64,000 nucleotides of DNA from Marasmius tenuissimus (lineage: Eukaryota > Basidiomycota > Agaricomycetes > Agaricales > Marasmiaceae): positions 26,848 to 90,847 of the forward strand of contig JAQOTA010000040.1 in the NCBI GenBank assembly GCA_029532415.1, in the 5' to 3' direction. Made by a program: the position numbers and the translations under genes. Below are positions 60,456-64,000 of this stretch, piece after piece (position 1 is the first letter of the stretch; each line of letters begins with the position of its first letter). The notes beneath the pieces are model-generated. The model made no database searches. It was given only the letters and a program-made list of their open reading frames with translations, and was not told the DNA's origin.

Positions 60456-61818
60456 ATGTCGACCACAACCCCTGCAACATCCGAACCGTTCTCAGCCGAA
60501 ACCTATTTTGCTACTCAACCACCACCACTCACCCTCGAACAAGATATCGATGGAGTACGAGAATTCATATCACGGCAAGCAGGACAGGGTCGGAATGTCG
60601 TTCTAGTGACTGTAAGGTCCCATCATCCTCGATAGTCAACCAACCTGACCTCAAACTCGTGTTGAACGTTCATATCTTCAGAGCGGAGGAACGACAGTAC
60701 CCTTGGAGTTGAATGTGTGAGAATCCTAATTTCAAGTAACCGAGCATAACACCCCCTCATCCCATTTTCGTTTTCCTGCGGCTGCCCAGAGTTCGATTCT
60801 TGGACAACTTCAGTGCTGGTGCGTGGCCTTTTCGGTTCCTGGATCCTCTGTTAATCTCGCTTGGACCTTTCTACAGGGACAAGAGGTGCTACTTCCGCTG
60901 AATACTTTCTCCAAGCTGGTTATGCGGTGATCTTCATGCACCGTCAGTTCAGTTTGCAACCGTTCAGCAGACACTATTCGCATTCGACAAACCCTTTCCT
61001 CGACTTTTTGGATATTCAGGCTGGGAGCAAAAGCGGCAATGGCGAGGAAACGAGTCCAATAATCGGCGTAACGGCCTCGGAAAACACGAAACTGCTCGAC
61101 GTCCTCACTACATACAAGACGGTTCAGAATGAAGGAAGACTACACACGTTGACGTTCGTTACGGTTAACGACTACCTCTGGCTGCTCAGAGCTGTGAGCC
61201 AGGAACTGTCGAAGATGAAGAGGAAGGCATTGTATTACCTCGCAGCGGCCGTTAGCGATTTCTTTCTACCAAGGCGGAGAATGGTGCGTTCAGACAGTCT
61301 TTCTTCAATCGAACTATTCGCTGATGCTCTCGACAGGCTGAGCACAAGATTCAGTCTGGTAAAGGAAGCCTACTTATTGAGATGGATCAAGTACCCAAGA
61401 TCTTGAAGCCGATGGTCGATGAGTGGTCAAAAGACGGATATATCGTCTCATTCAAGGTACGCATCACCCAGCGTTGCGCATCCTCGCTTTGACACCAGTT
61501 CTTTCTCCTCAGCTTGAAACGGATCCGGCACTCCTCATACCGAAAGCTCGTGCGGCACTCGAACGTTATGGCCATCAAGTCGTTATCGGAAATGATTTAC
61601 ATAGGAGAAAGTTCGAGGTTGTGTTCGTTTCCAAACCATCTACGCCAACGCAACTCCCCGGCGAGGGAGATGAAGTTCGGACTTCAGACGAGCCCACGGA
61701 GGTATGGCTGAAGCTCGACCCTCAAGTCATTGATCAGGGAAAGGAGATAGAGGAGGACATTATTGCGGAACTTGTCAAGAGGCATCAGAGGTGGATAAAG
61801 GAAGGAATTGAAAATTAA
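60456..61818 (+). CDS. CAB2: Phosphopantothenate-cysteine ligase (350 residues)
   Basis: Join(60456..60611, 60682..60716, 60790..60818, 60877..61283, 61337..61456, 61513..61818), with five GT-AG introns and phases in agreement. The enzyme joins cysteine to 4'-phosphopantothenate in coenzyme A synthesis. Motifs of the eukaryotic stand-alone ligase are present: TSGGTTVPLE, VRFLDNFSAGTRGA (nucleotide-binding loop and substrate site), AGYAVIFMHR, YYLAAAVSDFFLP, IQSGKG...LLIEMDQVPKIL and a C-terminal NDLHRRKFEV. Length matches the yeast Cab2-type enzyme (about 365). The third exon is only 29 nt. At the start of exon 3 two acceptor AGs two bases apart are possible; the first keeps the frame. Expected to be cytosolic and essential. 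Confidence 0.93.
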
Positions 61819-61980
61819 AGGAATGTGTATGTGTGAGTTATTCTTTGGCCGCTTGCTGTGAGCTAGCTGTTGACCAACTGTTTTATCGTTGGTCAGAAAG
61901 TGATATTATTTTCGATATAGAGTACCTGATTGAATGAAGTCTTCCTTTGTCGCGAAACTCCATCCAGTGGCCACTGACAG

Positions 61981-62217
61981 ATGCGGTCGGCCAAAGCGGT
62001 ACTGAGAAGGTCAAAGGACGTGCTTAGATCGGGAGTGGCCCAAGCTGCGATTTCCCACACCTCTCTCTACAATTTCTCTGCTCTCGTACGCCTTTTCGCT
62101 GCGTTTACCCTGATATTCTTCTCCATTGTGCATGGAGTTGCAGTGCCAGTAGTCTCAAGGACAACGCTCGTCGCAGGTCTATTGTTCTCACTGTCAGGGC
62201 CAATCATCCCAACGTAG
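61981..62217 (+). CDS. Small open frame, possible membrane protein (78 residues)
   Basis: The frame starts at an ATG and has two hydrophobic segments (LVRLFAAFTLIFFSIVHGV, TLVAGLLFSLSG) after a basic N-terminus (RSAKAVLRRSKDVLRSG). No homologue or motif is recognised. It lies 160 bases past the ligase gene and could be a short gene, a 5' exon of the next gene, or chance. Confidence 0.3.
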   Translation: MRSAKAVLRRSKDVLRSGVAQAAISHTSLYNFSALVRLFAAFTLIFFSIVHGVAVPVVSRTTLVAGLLFSLSGPIIPT

Positions 62218-62460
62218 CGCCCAGTCGGTTTTCCTTACCTTGTGCCACGACATGACCACAGCCGTCACCATTCCGACGGGTGGTTCAAGCAGAACTTCTA
62301 CAATAGTCAACAGTGAAATGTCCAAGCGGAATGGGATATATATACCAACGGGGTGAAGATTGGGCTGCCACATCACCTCATCCCAGCTTTTGCGGCTTCG
62401 TGCACCTAATTCGCTGGGTTTTCGAAGGATACAAGTCCCATCGCACCAATATATCGCATA

Positions 62461-64000
62461 ATGCCCGTCTGTAGGAACAAGAACCCCGTGTCTCACGACA
62501 ACAACAGCAATAGCCACTCTACAAGGCGCCGGAGACAGAACCACAACTCAACTTCCAACTATCTCCAGCGCGTCCTTTACTCTCAGAACCCTGCTCATCG
62601 CCGTCAAACCCACAATCAATACCGGCACGGAGGAAGAACAGCACATTTAGCTGATACCCACAGAGATACTTTGAAGAGGCGAAGAAACAAGGATCAGAAA
62701 AGAGACAGGTATGTTCTCATTCCTCTATGATTGCCAATGCCACCTATTCACCATCGTCGGGTTGTGCTGCAGATACGATGATGTTGCGTCGTTCATGGCC
62801 GAACCACAGTAAGTCGATCGCTCTACTGGCTGTATCAATCTTTTTCTCATCATTGAGATGTTTAGACTGGCTAAAGGTGCGACGCCGACGGCGAGTGGAA
62901 GTGGGGTCAAGCAACATCCGTGAGCCGAATCGATTGCATCCTGTGATTCAAGCCCCAATCTCATTGTCATCGCAGTACCTCGTACCAGAATTACGGGCCA
63001 AAGCCTGTCCTCCCAGCCGACTACGAGGAAACCCCAACAGAGGTGGCCACGGAGAGCGATGCAAACTCAGAACATGGAGATATTGGGAACGAGACGGCCA
63101 ACTACGAGAAGAATGACGAAGTAGAGGAAGGGCACTTGGATACCACCAGGGAGGAAGAAGACCATACGACACGCGACTTAGCCAAGCAAGCTGAAGATTT
63201 TCTTGAAAGACTTGAACCGAATCTACGGATTGACAAGGGAAAGGGAAGGCGTTGGAGGATGATTTTGAGTCGTATCAGTGGGTTTTAGTTGCCTATAGAA
63301 TTCCCTTCTCGTTGTTCTAATTTCTGTCTTCATTCAGGCTTGTGCCAAATCTTCCGTCGGATCTTCAGTTTGCAACGACCGTGCCCGTGCAAAGGGAGGA
63401 AGGAGAGTATGACAGCAAAGCCGTTTCCTCCCAAAGTCCCACACAAAAGGTCGAAGGCTGGCTAGAGTCGCAGAGTGAAGACTTCACAAAGCGAACACTC
63501 GTTCCCTCGGAACTCCCAACCATTCGACACTCCATCTCGTCTACCGTCGTATTTCGTAGCCGGTGAAGCCGTATCTCTTCCAGAGATAGGACATAGAGAC
63601 GTCCCAGCACCCGTCGATCCTTGGGCACCCTTGGATCCCCAGCTTTTTAATCCCATCTATCCGATTTCTTCGCGCCTATTGCCCGGAGCGAGAAGAGAGG
63701 CGCGCGAGGAATCCGATGATGTACCTCATCTTCGTTTCCAGGGAGGCTGGCTGCAGGGTACTACTTCGCGGGAGCCTGTGCGTCAATTACCTCTGCCATA
63801 TCGTCAAGATTTCTCCTGCATACCAGTCTCAATGGATACGACTCCCGATCTGTCCGACTTCGTAATGGATACGTCTCCGGATGCTGAGGAGATAGGTGTT
63901 TTCGTATGTGCTGTCGTGTTCAGGACGTCATCATGAATGCTGACGAACTTCTGCTATCTACAGACGGCCAGCGAGCTCATACCCCCTCAGCCCATGACGG
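62461..64000 (+). CDS. Unresolved multi-exon gene running off the window
   Basis: Several coding-like segments lie in order. A basic Asn/Arg-rich stretch spans 62461-62708, ending before a GT...GCAG intron that leads to YDDVASFMAEPQ. Next, 62976-63277 encodes YGPKPVLPADYEETPTEV and an acidic run (NDEVEEGHLDTTREEEDH), then KQAEDFLERLEPNL. Then 63340-63550 gives VPVQREEGEYDSKAV, and 63530-63900 gives YFVAGEAVSLPEIGH, WAPLDPQLFNP and SMDTTPDLSDFVMDT. The frames of the last two blocks differ and I could not find introns that reconcile all phases, so boundaries are approximate. The acidic and basic low-complexity composition suggests a nuclear or regulatory protein. No domain is recognised. Confidence 0.4.

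Overview
The window looks like nuclear DNA of a basidiomycete fungus, most likely an agaricomycete. The evidence is frequent 47-65 nt GT-AG introns, a FunK1-type kinase, Tnp2/CACTA transposon genes and NACHT-domain proteins built like those of mushroom-forming fungi. All family names come from motifs read by eye; no database search was run.

The window has two parts. From 1 to about 47 kb it is an accessory region rich in transposons and pseudogenes. A NACHT/NLR-type gene is cut by the left edge (1-1217, +), and an almost complete paralogue lies at 26444-29092 (-) in opposite orientation with matching downstream exon structure. Between them are gene-poor DNA, a degraded membrane-protein-like locus (about 4.8-6.8 kb), a terminal-inverted-repeat element (11634-12716), a 2.5 kb tract studded with a GCCTCCGAAGC-like word around an unrecognised 213-residue gene (14528-15222), and a 9 kb CACTA transposon (15923-24871). 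The transposon carries a coiled-coil gene, a Tnp2 transposase broken by two in-frame TGA codons, and a third gene. Two further inverted-repeat elements are nested in it, one holding telomere-like repeats flanked by two tRNA-like sequences.

Right of the second NACHT gene are a possible NLR N-terminal remnant (31.6-33.4 kb), unassigned decayed coding segments (about 37.4-38.3 kb), an ABCG-transporter pseudogene (39.5-42.2 kb), a FunK1 kinase with frame breaks (42.6-45.1 kb) and a CACTG-ended element with a second CACTG element nested inside it (45332-46855, 46371-46669). Both of these have perfect 3-bp target duplications. A small cysteine-containing secreted protein (47005-47406, -) follows.

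From about 48.6 kb the window becomes compact and conserved: a Ser/Thr-rich single-pass membrane protein (48618-50309), an eight-exon multi-pass membrane protein with a 9-nt exon (50642-51630, -), an F-BAR/RhoGAP protein (52749-55520), glutamine:fructose-6-phosphate amidotransferase GFA1 (56160-58706, -), a phosphopantothenate-cysteine ligase (60456-61818) and an unresolved gene running off the right edge. GFA1 makes the precursor for chitin, and the F-BAR/RhoGAP and Ser/Thr-rich proteins could also act at the cell surface. This is not an operon, and the grouping may be coincidental.
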